Shown here: positions 6,953-15,505 of the stretch, piece after piece | How positions within the stretch are numbered: position 1 is the stretch's first letter | How the letters are laid out: every line of letters starts with the position of its first letter | NCBI GenBank assembly: GCA_037147155.1 | Contig: JBAWVR010000012.1 | Coordinates: 1 to 18,525 of the forward strand | Source of the DNA: JBAWVR01 sp037147155 | Lineage (GTDB): Bacteria > Patescibacteriota > Minisyncoccia > Phycocordibacterales > GWA1-40-21 | Length of the DNA stretch: 18,525 bases | Reading direction: 5' to 3' | The notes under the pieces: model-generated | The model's database searches: none | Seen by the model: only the letters and a program-made list of their open reading frames with translations | Told to the model about the DNA's origin: nothing | Position numbers and translations under genes: made by a program

Positions 6953-7639
6953 ATGACAGATATACAAAACACAAATACTGCTCCCGTAGAGGCTCCTCAG
7001 GGCAACCGCCCAATGGGTCAGGGAAGTCGTCCTCCATTCCAACGCCGTCCATTCCCAGGCAATCGCCCAGGTGGTCCGTCACGTGGTGGAGATGGTAAAG
7101 GTGGTCGCGATGGTCGCCGTCCAGGTGGTCGTTCCGATCGTCCTCGTTCTGAATACGACTCAAAGATTTTGGCTATTCGCCGTGTAGCTCGTGTGGCTAC
7201 TGGTGGTCGCCGTTTCAACTTCTCAGTCGCTATCGTTATCGGAAACCGTAAAGGTCAGGTTGGTGTAGGTTTGGGTAAAGCCAATGACACCGCTGCCGCT
7301 ATTGATAAAGCAACTCGTGATGCCAAGAAGAACATGGTGACTATTTCTACTACCAAGTCCATGTCTATTCCTCACAACGTTGAATCAAAGTATTGTTCCG
7401 CTCGTGTCGTTATTTATCCCGCTCCAGGTCGTGGCGTGATTGCTGGTTCCGCTATCCGTAACATTATCGAATTGGCCGGTGTTAAAGACATCAATGCCAA
7501 GATCTTGTCCGGTTCAAAGAACAAGTTAAACATTGCTCGTGCTGCTATTGCCGCTTTCAAAAAATTGGCCAAAGTTAAAGCTAAGCCAGTCGTTGTTAAA
7601 GCTGAGGTAAAAGCTGAAGCAACTGAAGCTAAGAAATAA
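6953..7639 (+). CDS. rpsE: 30S ribosomal protein S5 (uS5) with long disordered N-terminus
   Basis: A 228-residue S5, longer than the ~165 residues usual in bacteria. The S5 core begins near residue 69 (ILAIRRVARVATGGRRFNF) and includes the KGQVGVGLGKA loop and APGRGVIAGSAIR, the region that affects fidelity. Residues 1-66 are a Pro/Gly/Arg-rich extension (GNRPGGPSRGGDGKGGRDG), presumably disordered, and the C-terminus has a Lys/Ala/Val tail. The ATG at 6953 has no SD, and no start near residue 60 would suit a normal-length protein better. Just 5 bases separate it from rplO, where most bacteria have rpmD. Confidence 0.96.
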   Translation: MTDIQNTNTAPVEAPQGNRPMGQGSRPPFQRRPFPGNRPGGPSRGGDGKGGRDGRRPGGRSDRPRSEYDSKILAIRRVARVATGGRRFNFSVAIVIGNRKGQVGVGLGKANDTAAAIDKATRDAKKNMVTISTTKSMSIPHNVESKYCSARVVIYPAPGRGVIAGSAIRNIIELAGVKDINAKILSGSKNKLNIARAAIAAFKKLAKVKAKPVVVKAEVKAEATEAKK

Positions 7640-7644
7640 AATAT

Positions 7645-8079
7645 ATGCAAATTAACAACGTAAAAAGAAAGACCCCAAATCGTACCCCGATTGAAGTTGG
7701 CCGTGGCGGAAAGCGCGGTAAGACTTCTGGTCGTGGACAGAAGGGTCAGAACTCACGTGCTGGTCACAAAAAGCGTCCAGAAATGCGTGAACGTATCAAG
7801 AAGCTTCCAAAATTGCGTGGTTACGCTTTCAAGGGAATCTTGACTGATTATGTCTGGCCAGTTAGCTTGGCTACTTTGTCAGAAAACTTTGAGAACGGAG
7901 CCAAGGTGACCCCATCTGCTCTTGTTCGCGCTGGTGTGTTAAAATTGAACTGTGCTAAAAACCCAGTTGTAAAGATTTTGAACACTGGTGATATCACCAA
8001 AAAAATCACTGTTGTTGGCTGTAAAGTATCTGCTTCTGCAAAGGAGAAGATCGAGAAAGCTGGCGGTAGCGTAAAATAA
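7645..8079 (+). CDS. rplO: 50S ribosomal protein L15 (uL15)
   Basis: A 144-residue L15 with the glycine/arginine-rich N-terminal tail (GKRGKTSGRGQKGQNSRAGH) that threads into 23S rRNA. A globular C-terminal domain (VTPSALVRAGVLKLN, KIEKAGGSVK) follows. It comes directly after rpsE, with L30 missing, and precedes secY. A 10-bp hairpin (8086-8117) separates it from secY. Confidence 0.96.
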   Translation: MQINNVKRKTPNRTPIEVGRGGKRGKTSGRGQKGQNSRAGHKKRPEMRERIKKLPKLRGYAFKGILTDYVWPVSLATLSENFENGAKVTPSALVRAGVLKLNCAKNPVVKILNTGDITKKITVVGCKVSASAKEKIEKAGGSVK

Positions 8080-8085
8080 CACTTA

Positions 8086-8117
8086 GAATCGGCGTGACCT
8101 ACAAGTGACGCCGATTC
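8086..8117 (+). promoter_or_regulatory. Hairpin between rplO and secY
   Basis: A perfect 10-bp stem (GAATCGGCGT/ACGCCGATTC) with a 12-base loop and no T tract, ending 11 bases before the secY ATG. It could set the rplO:secY expression ratio. Its arms resemble the inner arms of element copy 2 (AGAATTCGACGT and GACGCCGAATC), though this could be chance. Confidence 0.6.
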
Positions 8118-8128
8118 GCCAAATTAAT

Positions 8129-9400
8129 ATGACCAATTTAATAAACAAAATAAAACTTGTTTGGAGTGATGGTACCTTGAGAAAGCGTGTGATGTTTGTC
8201 ATCATCGCTTTGGTCGTCTTCCGTCTTTTGGCGAATATTCCGATTCCTGGCGTTGATGTTATGAAACTTCAGGCGTTCTTCGCCGGCAACGACTTCCTCG
8301 GAATGATGAATATCTTTTCTGGTGGTGGTTTAACTAACTTGTCTATCGTGATGCTTGGTGTTGGTCCGTATATTACCTCCTCGATTATCATGCAGTTGCT
8401 TATGATGATGTTTCCATCACTTAAACAATTGTATCAGGAAGAAGGTGAAATCGGCCGCAAAAAGTTTTCGATGTATACCCGTTGGTTGACCTTGCCTTTG
8501 GCTTTAGCACAAGCCTTTGGCTTTGTTATGCTACTCCAGAAGCAGGGAATTTTGGGTTCTATGGATTTGATGAGTCTCATATCTAATGTGATTATCATTT
8601 CTTCTGGCTCAATTCTCCTTATGTGGATTGGTGAGCTTATGACCGAATTCGGTATTGGTTCAGGTACATCTTTGATTATCTTTGCTGGTATCGTGTCTCG
8701 TTTGCCGACTGCTATTGGTAGTATTTCTGCCAACTTCAGCATGTCAGACTTGCCAATGTACTTAGCTTTCCTTGTCGTTACTCTCTTAGTAATTCTCGGA
8801 GTAGTAATCGTCACTGAAGCAGAGAGACCAATTCCAGTTACTTATGCCAAGCGTGTGCGTGGTAACAAAGTCTATGGTGGAGTTTCTACCTATTTGCCTT
8901 TGCGTATCAACCAGGCTGGTGTGATTCCAATTATCTTCGCGATGTCTATTCTCTTGTTCCCTCAGATGATTTTCAAGTTTTTGGAAACTGTCAGTAACAC
9001 TGTGGTGTCTGGTGTAGCTAGAACCTTGAGTGATCTTTTGGCTAACGGCTGGATTTACGGAGTATTGTATTTCTTGTTGGTTTTCCTCTTTACTTACTTC
9101 TATACCGCGGTGACTTTCGATCCAGAAAACTTGTCTAAAAATCTTCAGAACAATGGTGCGTTTATCCCAGGCGTTCGTCCAGGTCAATCCACCTCTGAAT
9201 ATGTGGCCAAGGTTTTGACTCGCATCACTATGGTGGGAGCAACCTTCCTTGGTTTCATCGCTGTCTTACCTTTGATTATGAAAGGTGTGACTGGCATTAC
9301 CTCACTAGCTGTGGGTGGTACAGCACTTCTCATCGTTGTCTCAGTTATTATTGATTTGATCAAGAAAATTGAGGCTCAGGTATCGATGCGTGAGTACTAA
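8129..9400 (+). CDS. secY: Protein translocase subunit SecY
   Basis: A 423-residue SecY, the channel subunit of SecYEG, with ten predicted membrane segments. Conserved landmarks are IPIPGVDV after the first segment, the plug-region NIFSGGGLTNLSIVMLGVGP, YITSSIIMQLL, GIGSGTSLIIFAGIVSRLP, and the cytoplasmic loop ending FIPGVRPGQST. The ATG at 8129 is chosen. The in-frame GTG at 8105 lies in the loop of the 8086-8117 hairpin and adds eight non-conserved residues. It is the last gene of the operon. The usual next genes (adk, map, infA) do not follow, and element copy 2 begins at the base after the stop. Confidence 0.97.
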   Translation: MTNLINKIKLVWSDGTLRKRVMFVIIALVVFRLLANIPIPGVDVMKLQAFFAGNDFLGMMNIFSGGGLTNLSIVMLGVGPYITSSIIMQLLMMMFPSLKQLYQEEGEIGRKKFSMYTRWLTLPLALAQAFGFVMLLQKQGILGSMDLMSLISNVIIISSGSILLMWIGELMTEFGIGSGTSLIIFAGIVSRLPTAIGSISANFSMSDLPMYLAFLVVTLLVILGVVIVTEAERPIPVTYAKRVRGNKVYGGVSTYLPLRINQAGVIPIIFAMSILLFPQMIFKFLETVSNTVVSGVARTLSDLLANGWIYGVLYFLLVFLFTYFYTAVTFDPENLSKNLQNNGAFIPGVRPGQSTSEYVAKVLTRITMVGATFLGFIAVLPLIMKGVTGITSLAVGGTALLIVVSVIIDLIKKIEAQVSMREY

Positions 9401-9539
9401 CCCCGTTGTAGAATTCGACGTTAAAATTGTTTTTGTCAAAACAGACTTTAGTGTAAAACTAAAGTCTGTTTTGCTAATTAGCTTATTAAAACAATAATTG
9501 AACGCCATTTCAAAAACGACGCCGAATCTCACAACCGGG
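9401..9539 (+). repeat. Ribosomal-operon-associated palindromic element, copy 2
   Basis: A 139-bp copy starting CCCCGTTGTAGAATTCGACG immediately after the secY stop and ending GACGCCGAATCTCACAACCGGG (arm quoted in part). Relative to copy 1 both sides of the inner stem have changed together (TTTGGCAT/ATGCCAAA to TTCGACGT/ACGCCGAA, with one A-C mismatch). The interior holds a perfect 15-bp hairpin (arms 9437-9451 and 9459-9473) with an A-rich foot and T-rich exit, which may terminate transcription. The segment TCTG-TTTTGCTAAT is shared with copy 1. Confidence 0.8.
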
Positions 9540-9547
9540 TAAAACTA

Positions 9548-9592
9548 CATAAAGAAAACCGCAGTCGCGAAGCGACTGCGGTTTTCTTTATG
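9548..9592. terminator. 21-bp-stem bidirectional terminator after secY
   Basis: A perfect 21-bp stem (CATAAAGAAAACCGCAGTCG plus C) with a GAA loop and T-rich exits on both strands. It closes the operon and its foot abuts the next -35 at 9593. The remaining bases to 9702 hold the promoter and a leader hairpin, with no gene. Confidence 0.9.
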
Positions 9593-9621
9593 TTGACGTT
9601 CACTCTCTATCGTGGTAGTCT
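9593..9621 (+). promoter_or_regulatory. Sigma70-type promoter for 9703-10221
   Basis: TTGACG, 17 bases, TAGTCT. The leader contains an imperfect inverted repeat (about 9630-9662: a TTGGTT...TTAAAAC arm and a GTTTTAAACCAA arm) before the SD. Confidence 0.7.
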
Positions 9622-9702
9622 GTGCTTAGTTGGTTTGGTTAAAACCCCCATGTTTTAAACCAAGTGTTGTACAATTTTTCACATTTTAGAGGAGAAGAAA
9701 AG

Positions 9703-9900
9703 ATGGAAAAACCAATTCAAGTCAACAATGGAGTGCTGCCCAGAAATAAAATTCGTGAGCAAGCCAGAGATCAAGACATGAACTGGACAGGATATTCATA
9801 CACGATGGTTTTTATCGTCGCTGGTATGGCGTTCGGCGGGCTCTGTCTCCTGTATCACGGCCTCGGATCTTTTTTTCAGTGGTTGGCTAAAATTATCTAA
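9703..9900 (+). CDS. Small single-pass membrane protein (65 aa), hypothetical
   Basis: A 65-residue protein with a polar, charged N-terminal half (NKIREQARDQDMNWTGYS). One C-terminal membrane segment follows (about 33-54, MVFIVAGMAFGGLCLLYHG) and a short amphipathic tail. No family is recognised. The ATG at 9703 follows AGGAG nine bases upstream. The in-frame TTG at 9664 lacks an SD. It is the first gene of a two-gene unit; the next SD begins at the base after its stop, so translation is probably coupled. Confidence 0.65.
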   Translation: MEKPIQVNNGVLPRNKIREQARDQDMNWTGYSYTMVFIVAGMAFGGLCLLYHGLGSFFQWLAKII

Positions 9901-9915
9901 AAGGAGGATGTGTTT

Positions 9916-10221
9916 ATGAAAATCAGTGCGTTTCTGAAGCTGTTTGTCCTGTCGGTGTTTTTCGTCTCCGGAGTCTTCACTGTTAGTGATATCAGGTTTA
10001 GCTCACTCAAAAGTGCGGCTGGCCTGACTTCCAGTTCAGTTATTATCTCCGAGGATCCTGGCGGTCAGACGGGTACTATCTGGTATCTGAATGACCGTTA
10101 TGCACCACGGCCTTTAATTTTGAAACAGGTGCTGAAAGGAAAAAAGAGTATCGAAATTGGTGTGACGCCAGACGAAGAGTTTGTTTGGCATAAGTACCGA
10201 GTGGTGAATTCTGATAAGTAG
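9916..10221 (+). CDS. Small exported protein (101 aa), hypothetical
   Basis: The N-terminus MKISAFLKLFVLSVFFVSGV is a signal peptide or anchor (residues 1-22). The rest is a small, soluble-looking domain with two hydrophobic strands and a charged end (TPDEEFVWHKYRVVNSDK). No family is recognised. A perfect AAGGAGG lies eight bases before the ATG at 9916, which is preferred over the GTG at 9910. It is the second gene of the unit and is followed by a GC-rich terminator. Confidence 0.65.
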   Translation: MKISAFLKLFVLSVFFVSGVFTVSDIRFSSLKSAAGLTSSSVIISEDPGGQTGTIWYLNDRYAPRPLILKQVLKGKKSIEIGVTPDEEFVWHKYRVVNSDK

Positions 10222-10237
10222 TGGAAATCGTTGGGTA

Positions 10238-10274
10238 GGCCGGCGGATGCAAAGCATTCCGCCGGCCCCTTTTA
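10238..10274 (+). terminator. GC-rich intrinsic terminator
   Basis: GGCCGGCGGATGC pairs with GCATTCCGCCGGCC (one bulge) with an AAA loop, followed by CCTTTT. Confidence 0.88.
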
Positions 10275-10298
10275 ATATTTAAATATAGCTATTTTCTT

Positions 10299-10307
10299 TG
10301 CTATAAT
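10299..10307 (+). promoter_or_regulatory. Extended -10 six bases before the ATPase start (leaderless)
   Basis: TGCTATAAT, then ACTCTC, then ATGAG. The geometry is identical to the ABC-F gene (TGATATAAT, six bases, ATGAG), so the mRNA is predicted to be leaderless. Confidence 0.78.
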
Positions 10308-10313
10308 ACTCTC

Positions 10314-12203
<1,890 letters not shown>

Positions 12204-12228
12204 AAGCAGCAAATAAACAAGTAAAAAG

Positions 12229-12273
12229 AGGCTGGAAAATAGCGGGGAGAACCCGCAATTTTCCAGCCTTTTT
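12229..12273 (+). terminator. Intrinsic terminator after the ATPase gene
   Basis: AGGCTGGAAAAT pairs with ATTTTCCAGCCT, with an inner CGGG/CCCG stem, followed by a T tract. Confidence 0.9.
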
Positions 12274-12324
12274 AATACCCCGAGCTAACTATCAAAATAT
12301 AATAAAATATGGCCTATAATAAGG

Positions 12325-12351
12325 CTAGACCAAGGACCGACCTTGGTCTGG
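12325..12351. repeat. Palindromic repeat, copy 2 (ACCGA loop)
   Basis: It shares 25 identical bases with 3502-3526. One arm differs (TCTGG instead of TCTAGG), and the stem is kept by a G-U pair. A TATAAT at 12315-12320 precedes it by four bases, and the matching position in copy 1 reads TAAAAT. It lies 33 bases upstream of the next -35. Confidence 0.85.
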
Positions 12352-12383
12352 ATGGGGGGTAAGGAAGCTGTCCTTAACGATGC

Positions 12384-12412
12384 TTGACTTTTGTATTAAA
12401 ATATGCTATCAT
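12384..12412 (+). promoter_or_regulatory. Sigma70-type promoter for the 12491 gene
   Basis: TTGACT, 17 bases, TATCAT. The leader then forms two hairpins: GTCT-GGC/GCC-AGAC (about 12425-12445) and AAGAG/CTCTT (about 12446-12463). Confidence 0.8.
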
Positions 12413-12490
12413 ATATAGTATCAAGTCTAGGCGGGTGCCCAGACAAGAGGAATATAGCTCTTCGAAACAAAAAGAAAAGGGGATTCAAAA

Positions 12491-12892
12491 ATGAAATCCA
12501 CTATCATCAAGTTCGTCATCGCAATCGCCGTCTTCTTCCTCGTTGCTAGTTTCATTTCTTCCTGCTTCACCAAGCCAGAAAATTTCGAAAAGCTGGTCAA
12601 AGACGAGGCTGACCGCTACCTGAGGCTGGATACTGTTCGCAATACAGAACGGATCAATGCTCTGAAAGGAGCTGGGCCGCGGTACGGTAAAGTTATCTCA
12701 GATCCAATTGAAAAACCTGAGTTGGAAGGTCTGTCCTTCTACAAGGTTCAGATGGATGACTCGACCGTCTGCTTCACTGTTCTCATGCCCAAGGGTGTGA
12801 AGAAAGGTGATGCCGTCAAGTTGACGACATTCATGACCTCCCGCTCGGACAACTTCACCGAGTACATGACGGTCGCCACACCTAAAAAGTGA
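12491..12892 (+). CDS. Membrane-anchored or lipoprotein-like small protein (133 aa)
   Basis: Residues 1-25 form a hydrophobic leader (KFVIAIAVFFLVASFISSC). The sequence ISSC at 22-25 resembles a weak lipobox, so Cys25 may be lipidated; otherwise the segment is a simple anchor. The exported part starts helical and charged (ENFEKLVKDEADRYLRLD) and ends in a beta-like segment. No family is recognised. An AGGGG site lies about nine bases before the ATG. The codons are more GC-rich than in the adjacent ATPase. It is a self-contained cassette with its own promoter (12384) and terminator (12910). Confidence 0.65.
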   Translation: MKSTIIKFVIAIAVFFLVASFISSCFTKPENFEKLVKDEADRYLRLDTVRNTERINALKGAGPRYGKVISDPIEKPELEGLSFYKVQMDDSTVCFTVLMPKGVKKGDAVKLTTFMTSRSDNFTEYMTVATPKK

Positions 12893-12909
12893 TGGCGACA
12901 GTCCAATCG

Positions 12910-12948
12910 CAGCCCGCTTCGTTTATCGAGGTGGGCTGTTCTTAATTT
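12910..12948 (+). terminator. Intrinsic terminator after the 12491 gene
   Basis: CAGCCCGCTTCG pairs with CGAGGTGGGCTG through two G-U pairs and one mismatch, then a T-rich exit. Confidence 0.75.
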
Positions 12949-12972
12949 TACTTTTCAATTTTAATAAATTAT

Positions 12973-12981
12973 TGCTATACT
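12973..12981 (+). promoter_or_regulatory. rsmE: Extended -10 seven bases before the rsmE start (leaderless)
   Basis: TGCTATACT, seven bases, then ATGAG. The same architecture is seen at the ABC-F and ATPase genes. Confidence 0.72.
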
Positions 12982-12988
12982 TTTACAT

Positions 12989-13684
12989 ATGAGAATTAAT
13001 AGATTTTATTTTGCGTTTGATATAACAAAGAAGGAGGTGAGAATAGAAGAAGAAGGATTGGTCAATCAGATCAGAAATGTTTTGCGTATGGCAGTGGGGG
13101 ACCCAATACAGCTTTTTAATGGCCAAGGTCAAGAAGCTAAATCTACGATTGCGGATTTTGATAAGAAGTCTGTGACCGTGTCAGTAGAAGAAGTTTTTGA
13201 TGGTTTGCCGTCAGCTGATAATCAGGCAATATTATATTGTGCGGTGCTCAAAAAAGAGAATTTTGAACTAGTGGTGCAAAAGGCGACTGAGCTTGGCGTA
13301 GCTAAAATAGTACCAATTATTACCGAGAGAACAGTGAAATTGGGTCTAAACATGGAGCGGTTACACAAGATTATTATTGAAGCCTGTGAGCAAAGCGGAC
13401 GAGGATTTTTGCCAGAGATTGTAGAGCCAGTTGATTTTACCTGGGTCCTATCCGAAGCCAAAAATAATGATGTGAATTTGTTTTTTCATTTTTCTAAAAC
13501 TAAAATTTCTGCAGGAGATAAAATATCGGGGCAGGTGGGATTGTTTGTCGGTCCAGAAGGTGGTTGGAGTGATGAAGAGGTGGATTTGGCGAAAGAAAGT
13601 GGTTGCAAGATCGTTTCTTTTGGAGAAAACGTGTTGCGCGCTGAGACGGCGGCTATCATTGCGAGCTATCTTGGTGTAAAATAA
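12989..13684 (+). CDS. rsmE: 16S rRNA (uracil1498-N3)-methyltransferase RsmE
   Basis: A 231-residue SPOUT-class enzyme that methylates U1498 of 16S rRNA using S-adenosylmethionine. The N-terminal PUA-like domain has RNVLRMAVGDPIQLFNG. Family motifs follow: KATELGV, ACEQSGR, the knot residues VGPEGGWS and the C-terminal GENVLRAETAAI. The length is normal for the family. The common partner prmA is not adjacent. It is a single gene between terminators at 12910 and 13698. Confidence 0.95.
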   Translation: MRINRFYFAFDITKKEVRIEEEGLVNQIRNVLRMAVGDPIQLFNGQGQEAKSTIADFDKKSVTVSVEEVFDGLPSADNQAILYCAVLKKENFELVVQKATELGVAKIVPIITERTVKLGLNMERLHKIIIEACEQSGRGFLPEIVEPVDFTWVLSEAKNNDVNLFFHFSKTKISAGDKISGQVGLFVGPEGGWSDEEVDLAKESGCKIVSFGENVLRAETAAIIASYLGVK

Positions 13685-13697
13685 AAGCATAAGAACT

Positions 13698-13755
13698 AAA
13701 AACCAGTCGGCGCTGTTCGAAAATCTGATAACGAACGGCGCCGACTGGTTTTTCT
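13698..13755 (+). terminator. Long intrinsic terminator after rsmE
   Basis: A 22-bp stem with one G-U pair (AAAAACCAGTCGGCGC, then TGTTCG) and a T5 exit. The A5 foot makes it bidirectional. Confidence 0.92.
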
Positions 13756-13763
13756 TTGTGTTA

Positions 13764-13791
13764 TTGACATTTCTGTATGATAATGTATAAT
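13764..13791 (+). promoter_or_regulatory. Sigma70-type promoter for the 13875 gene
   Basis: TTGACA, 16 bases, TATAAT. The leader of about 77 nt carries a CATTA/TAATG hairpin shortly before the SD. Confidence 0.85.
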
Positions 13792-13874
13792 ATTTTATAG
13801 ATTTGCTATCGCCGACAGACATTGGTTCTGAAGGAATAGCTCACATTAGGTGTAATGCTGCAAAGGAGAACGTT

Positions 13875-14375
13875 ATGGATAAGACGAACCGTCCAGATGG
13901 TGACTTGAGTGCAGATGAGCGTCGGAGGATACGGATGGGCTTTGCTACCATGGACGACAACTACTTGTTTGTCCACGAAGAGAGTATCCCGTTCAATGTC
14001 CGCCTACCCAAAGGCTTTGCCTCGTGCAAGGTCTTTGTCCCGGACCTTAACACGGTCGTTATGGAGAAGGGTGTTCGAGATATGTTGCGCGGCGGATCTG
14101 AGGGTTTTCTCGGTGGGCCGGAAGAGATGGAGCATTATTGGTTTAACCAGCACGACTTGCCGTCCGAGATAATGGACGAAGTCAAAATTGGTAAAATCAA
14201 GACGCTGATTTTTCTTCGAGTGCTTTGTCGCTCTGTGACTCCAGGGATGGAAGAGGTTACTCTCATTCCATGTATGATATGGAATGAAGACAAAAAGTAC
14301 TGGGTCCTCGGCACCTGTCCGTTCGATCGCAGGATCAGTGAGGGAGAAGCATACGTGCTCCGTATCACTGAATAA
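13875..14375 (+). CDS. Hypothetical protein (166 aa)
   Basis: A soluble 166-residue protein with no signal peptide or membrane segment. The N-terminus is charged (RPDGDLSADERRRIRMG). The rest alternates strands and helices, with four cysteines (about 51, 142, 157 and 172 counting variants of the start) that form no obvious metal motif. No family is recognised. The ATG at 13875 is chosen for the AAAGGAG site six bases upstream. An in-frame TTG at 13803 would start inside the leader. It has its own promoter and terminator, and its codon use is GC-richer than that of rsmE. Confidence 0.65.
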   Translation: MDKTNRPDGDLSADERRRIRMGFATMDDNYLFVHEESIPFNVRLPKGFASCKVFVPDLNTVVMEKGVRDMLRGGSEGFLGGPEEMEHYWFNQHDLPSEIMDEVKIGKIKTLIFLRVLCRSVTPGMEEVTLIPCMIWNEDKKYWVLGTCPFDRRISEGEAYVLRITE

Positions 14376-14398
14376 TGCATTGGCGGAACCAATATATG

Positions 14399-14431
14399 GC
14401 GGGCTTGGAAGAACTCCAAGCCCGCTTTTTT
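14399..14431 (+). terminator. Intrinsic terminator after the 13875 gene
   Basis: A perfect 11-bp stem (GCGGGCTTGGA), loop AGAAC-like, then T5. Confidence 0.92.
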
Positions 14432-14442
14432 AATTCAATTTT

Positions 14443-14473
14443 ATAAATAAACGAGCCCCGCGAGATGCGGGGC
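14443..14473 (-). terminator. Terminator of the minus-strand 14485 gene
   Basis: A 7-bp GC stem (GCCCCGC/GCGGGGC), 5-base loop, and a T-rich exit on the minus strand. Confidence 0.75.
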
Positions 14474-14484
14474 GGGGAGGTACA

Positions 14485-14619
14485 TTATTTTTGCTGTACG
14501 CTCTGTGGCGGTTTTTTTTCGTCACTAGATTTGGGTTTAGGTAGAGGAAAAACCTCTGGCGGTTTTGCTTGCTTCATCAACTCATCAAATGGTGATGGTT
14601 TGGGTGGAGGGGTGTTCAT
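14485..14619 (-). CDS. Proline/lysine-rich small protein (44 aa), hypothetical
   Basis: A 44-residue protein, highly proline- and lysine-rich (MNTPPPKPSPFDELMKQAKP at the start) and probably disordered. The start at 14619 is chosen because AAGGAA lies about seven bases upstream and a promoter lies at 14671-14699. The in-frame extension to 14760 would run through that promoter. The gene is divergent from the L10 operon. Its shortness and low complexity leave some doubt, but promoter, SD and terminator together support it. Confidence 0.55.
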   Translation of the reverse strand: MNTPPPKPSPFDELMKQAKPPEVFPLPKPKSSDEKKPPQSVQQK

Positions 14620-14670
14620 GAGACAATTCCTTTGTTTTTTGGGTGGAGAGAACAAGATATGTTTACATAT

Positions 14671-14699
14671 ATAATATACCCACTTTTTTGGGTTTTCAA
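14671..14699 (-). promoter_or_regulatory. Promoter for the minus-strand 14485 gene
   Basis: Minus-strand TTGAAA, 17 bases, TATTAT. It is back-to-back with the L10 operon promoter, whose -35 starts 12 bases away. Confidence 0.7.
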
Positions 14700-14710
14700 G
14701 GATTAAACTG

Positions 14711-14738
14711 TTGACAAAAGCCCAATTATCAATATACT
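14711..14738 (+). promoter_or_regulatory. rplJ: Promoter of the rplJ-rplL operon
   Basis: TTGACA, 16 bases, TATACT. The leader is about 260 nt and includes an L10-type leader and element copy 3 before rplJ. Confidence 0.85.
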
Positions 14739-14744
14739 TATCCC

Positions 14745-14835
14745 CATAGGCCATAGACAACCGGCATTCATAAGTCCGGTCGAGGTTAACTCACTGCTTT
14801 TTGCAGCTCGTCCTAAGTGCCTTTTTATAAAGGTC
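14745..14835 (+). ncRNA. L10 leader (L10-L12 complex binding site)
   Basis: The leader contains CCATAGACAACCGG...CCGGTCGAGG (14751-14785), in which ACCGG pairs with CCGGT. The flanking ATAGACA and CGAGG match the conserved asymmetric loop of L10 leaders as I remember them. In other bacteria the L10-L12 complex binds this site and represses its own operon. Downstream are small hairpins (CTGC/GCAG at 14794-14806 and CCTTT/AAAGG at about 14820-14833). It lies just after the promoter and upstream of rplJ, as expected. Confidence 0.75.
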
Positions 14836-14842
14836 GTTTTAT

Positions 14843-14972
14843 CCCGTTGTAGATTTTGGCATCAAAAGCATAGCTTTTAAGTAAGTTAAAAAACTTGATC
14901 TCCATGAGACCAAGAGAGCTAGATGTCAAAAATGGCTTGTTTGTTAAAAACAATGCCAAAACTCACAACCGG
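14843..14972 (+). repeat. Ribosomal-operon-associated palindromic element, copy 3
   Basis: A 130-bp copy with arms CCCGTTGTAGATTTTGGCAT and AATGCCAAAACTCACAACCG. The interior differs from copies 1 and 2 and carries its own hairpin (CTTG-TCTC/GAGA-CAAG with one mismatch, 3-base loop). It lies between the L10 leader and the rplJ ATG, 35 bases from it, so it is transcribed as part of the rplJ mRNA. Confidence 0.8.
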
Positions 14973-15007
14973 ATTTAATTTTTTAAGGAAGATAATTCCG
15001 ATAAAAT

Positions 15008-15499
15008 ATGTCAATTACAATAGATAAGAAGAAAGAAGTTGTTGCTGATTTGACCAAAATCTTTAAAGATTCTAAGTCAGTCGTGTTCTATAAATTTCAT
15101 GGTTTCAAAATGCCAGAAACCAAAGCTATGCGACGCAAGTTGCGTGCTGAACAAATTGGTGCCACCGTGGCTCGTAAGACTTTGATGAAAAGGGCTTTGA
15201 GCGAGGCTGGTATTACTGGAGAATTGCCAGCTTTGGAAGGGGAAATCGGTATGGCTTATGCCGTCGATTTGACCGCTCCAGCTCGCGAAGTTTACAGTAT
15301 TCAAAAAACTGCAAAAGATTCTTTGGAAATCGTAGGTGGTATCTTTGAAGGAAAGTTTATGTCAAAAGAAGAGATGATGGTTATTGCCTCTATCCCTTCA
15401 CAAAAAACTTTGTACGCTCAGTTTGTTATGCTTATCAACTCACCAATCCAGAGATTGGCTGTTGGTTTAGATCAAATTGCTAAGACTAAAACAGTTTAA
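15008..15499 (+). CDS. rplJ: 50S ribosomal protein L10 (uL10)
   Basis: A 163-residue L10, the base of the stalk that recruits translation factors. It starts with the typical helical segment (KKEVVADLTKIFKDSKSVVF), has KMPETKAMRRKLR for rRNA binding and ends in the helix that binds L7/L12 dimers (QRLAVGLDQIA). The length is normal. The only purine-rich site upstream (AAGGAAG) is 16 bases from the ATG, too far for a good SD. rplL follows after 200 bases, an unusually wide gap. Confidence 0.96.
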   Translation: MSITIDKKKEVVADLTKIFKDSKSVVFYKFHGFKMPETKAMRRKLRAEQIGATVARKTLMKRALSEAGITGELPALEGEIGMAYAVDLTAPAREVYSIQKTAKDSLEIVGGIFEGKFMSKEEMMVIASIPSQKTLYAQFVMLINSPIQRLAVGLDQIAKTKTV

Positions 15500-15505
15500 G
15501 AAACT

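Noticed and set aside
6876..7218. Long antisense reading frames over rpsE
   Set aside because: They arise from the GC-rich, biased codons of the S5 N-terminal extension. rpsE is clearly the real gene.
14620..14760. N-terminal extension of the proline-rich minus-strand gene
   Set aside because: It would overlap the gene's own promoter at 14671-14699 and start inside the divergent L10 leader.
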